Source of the DNA: Rhodospirillaceae bacterium UBA6608 | GTDB taxonomy: Bacteria > Pseudomonadota > Alphaproteobacteria > Rhodospirillales_A > Casp-alpha2 | Length of the DNA: 25,208 nucleotides | Reading direction: 5' to 3' | NCBI GenBank assembly: GCA_002433335.1 | Contig: DJHY01000191.1 | Span: 1-25,208 of the forward strand | In this document: one piece after another, positions 25,171 through 25,208 of the stretch | How positions within the stretch are numbered: the first letter of the stretch is position 1 | How the letters are laid out: each line of letters starts with the position of its first letter | Notes under the pieces: generated by a model | Told to the model about the DNA's origin: nothing | The model's input: the letters and a program-made list of their open reading frames with translations, nothing else | Database searches by the model: none | Position numbers and translations under genes: made by a program

Positions 25171-25208
25171 GCTTGCGTCGCGGGGGCGGGAAGCGCTAGC
25201 TCACGCCC

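Noticed and set aside
1..25208. tRNA, rRNA, CRISPR, insertion sequence or prophage elements
   Set aside because: I searched by eye on both strands and saw no cloverleaf, spaced direct repeats, transposase motif or terminal inverted repeats. This is a visual check, not a covariance search.

Overview
The window reads as chromosomal core sequence of a GC-rich alphaproteobacterium, probably Rhodospirillales-like. This is inferred from the gene order rpsF-rpsR-DUF2232-rplI, fabD-fabG-acpP-fabF-mltG-yicC-gmk and lptF-lptG-lptD-surA-pdxA-rsmA, together with GTG and TTG starts and strong GC skew at third codon positions. I found no tRNA, rRNA, insertion sequence, CRISPR array or prophage gene.

Layout. 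On the minus strand at the left lie the start of alr (cut by the window edge) and dnaB, which nearly touch. The dnaB upstream gap holds three near-consensus DnaA boxes. Next is cfa with a strong sigma70-type promoter, and then the ribosomal operon rpsF-rpsR-DUF2232-rplI, closed by a textbook terminator with a UUCG loop. A 336-bp divergent region separates this from the plus-strand fatty-acid cluster fabD-fabG-acpP-fabF and its follower mltG. A minus-strand SDR gene interrupts this cluster before yicC-gmk. Minus-strand genes then continue: a TauD-like dioxygenase, rsmA, pdxA, surA, lptD, lptG and lptF (transcribed in the order lptF to rsmA).

Right of about 22.0 kb the context changes. A DmdC-like acyl-CoA dehydrogenase (minus) stands divergent from a cytochrome b561-yceI pair (plus). 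Read by eye, these genes almost lack the TTG leucine codons that are common to the left, so this end may be a transferred segment, a rearrangement or an assembly join.

Functionally the left 22 kb is envelope and growth housekeeping: D-alanine supply, replication, membrane lipid modification, ribosome assembly, fatty acid elongation, glycan strand termination, GMP phosphorylation, rRNA methylation, vitamin B6 synthesis, outer-membrane protein folding and LPS export. No clear new multi-gene system is visible. The observations most worth checking are the DnaA-box cluster upstream of dnaB, the composition break near 22.0 kb, the 16-bp palindrome in front of the cytochrome b561 gene, and several structured RNA elements at operon junctions.
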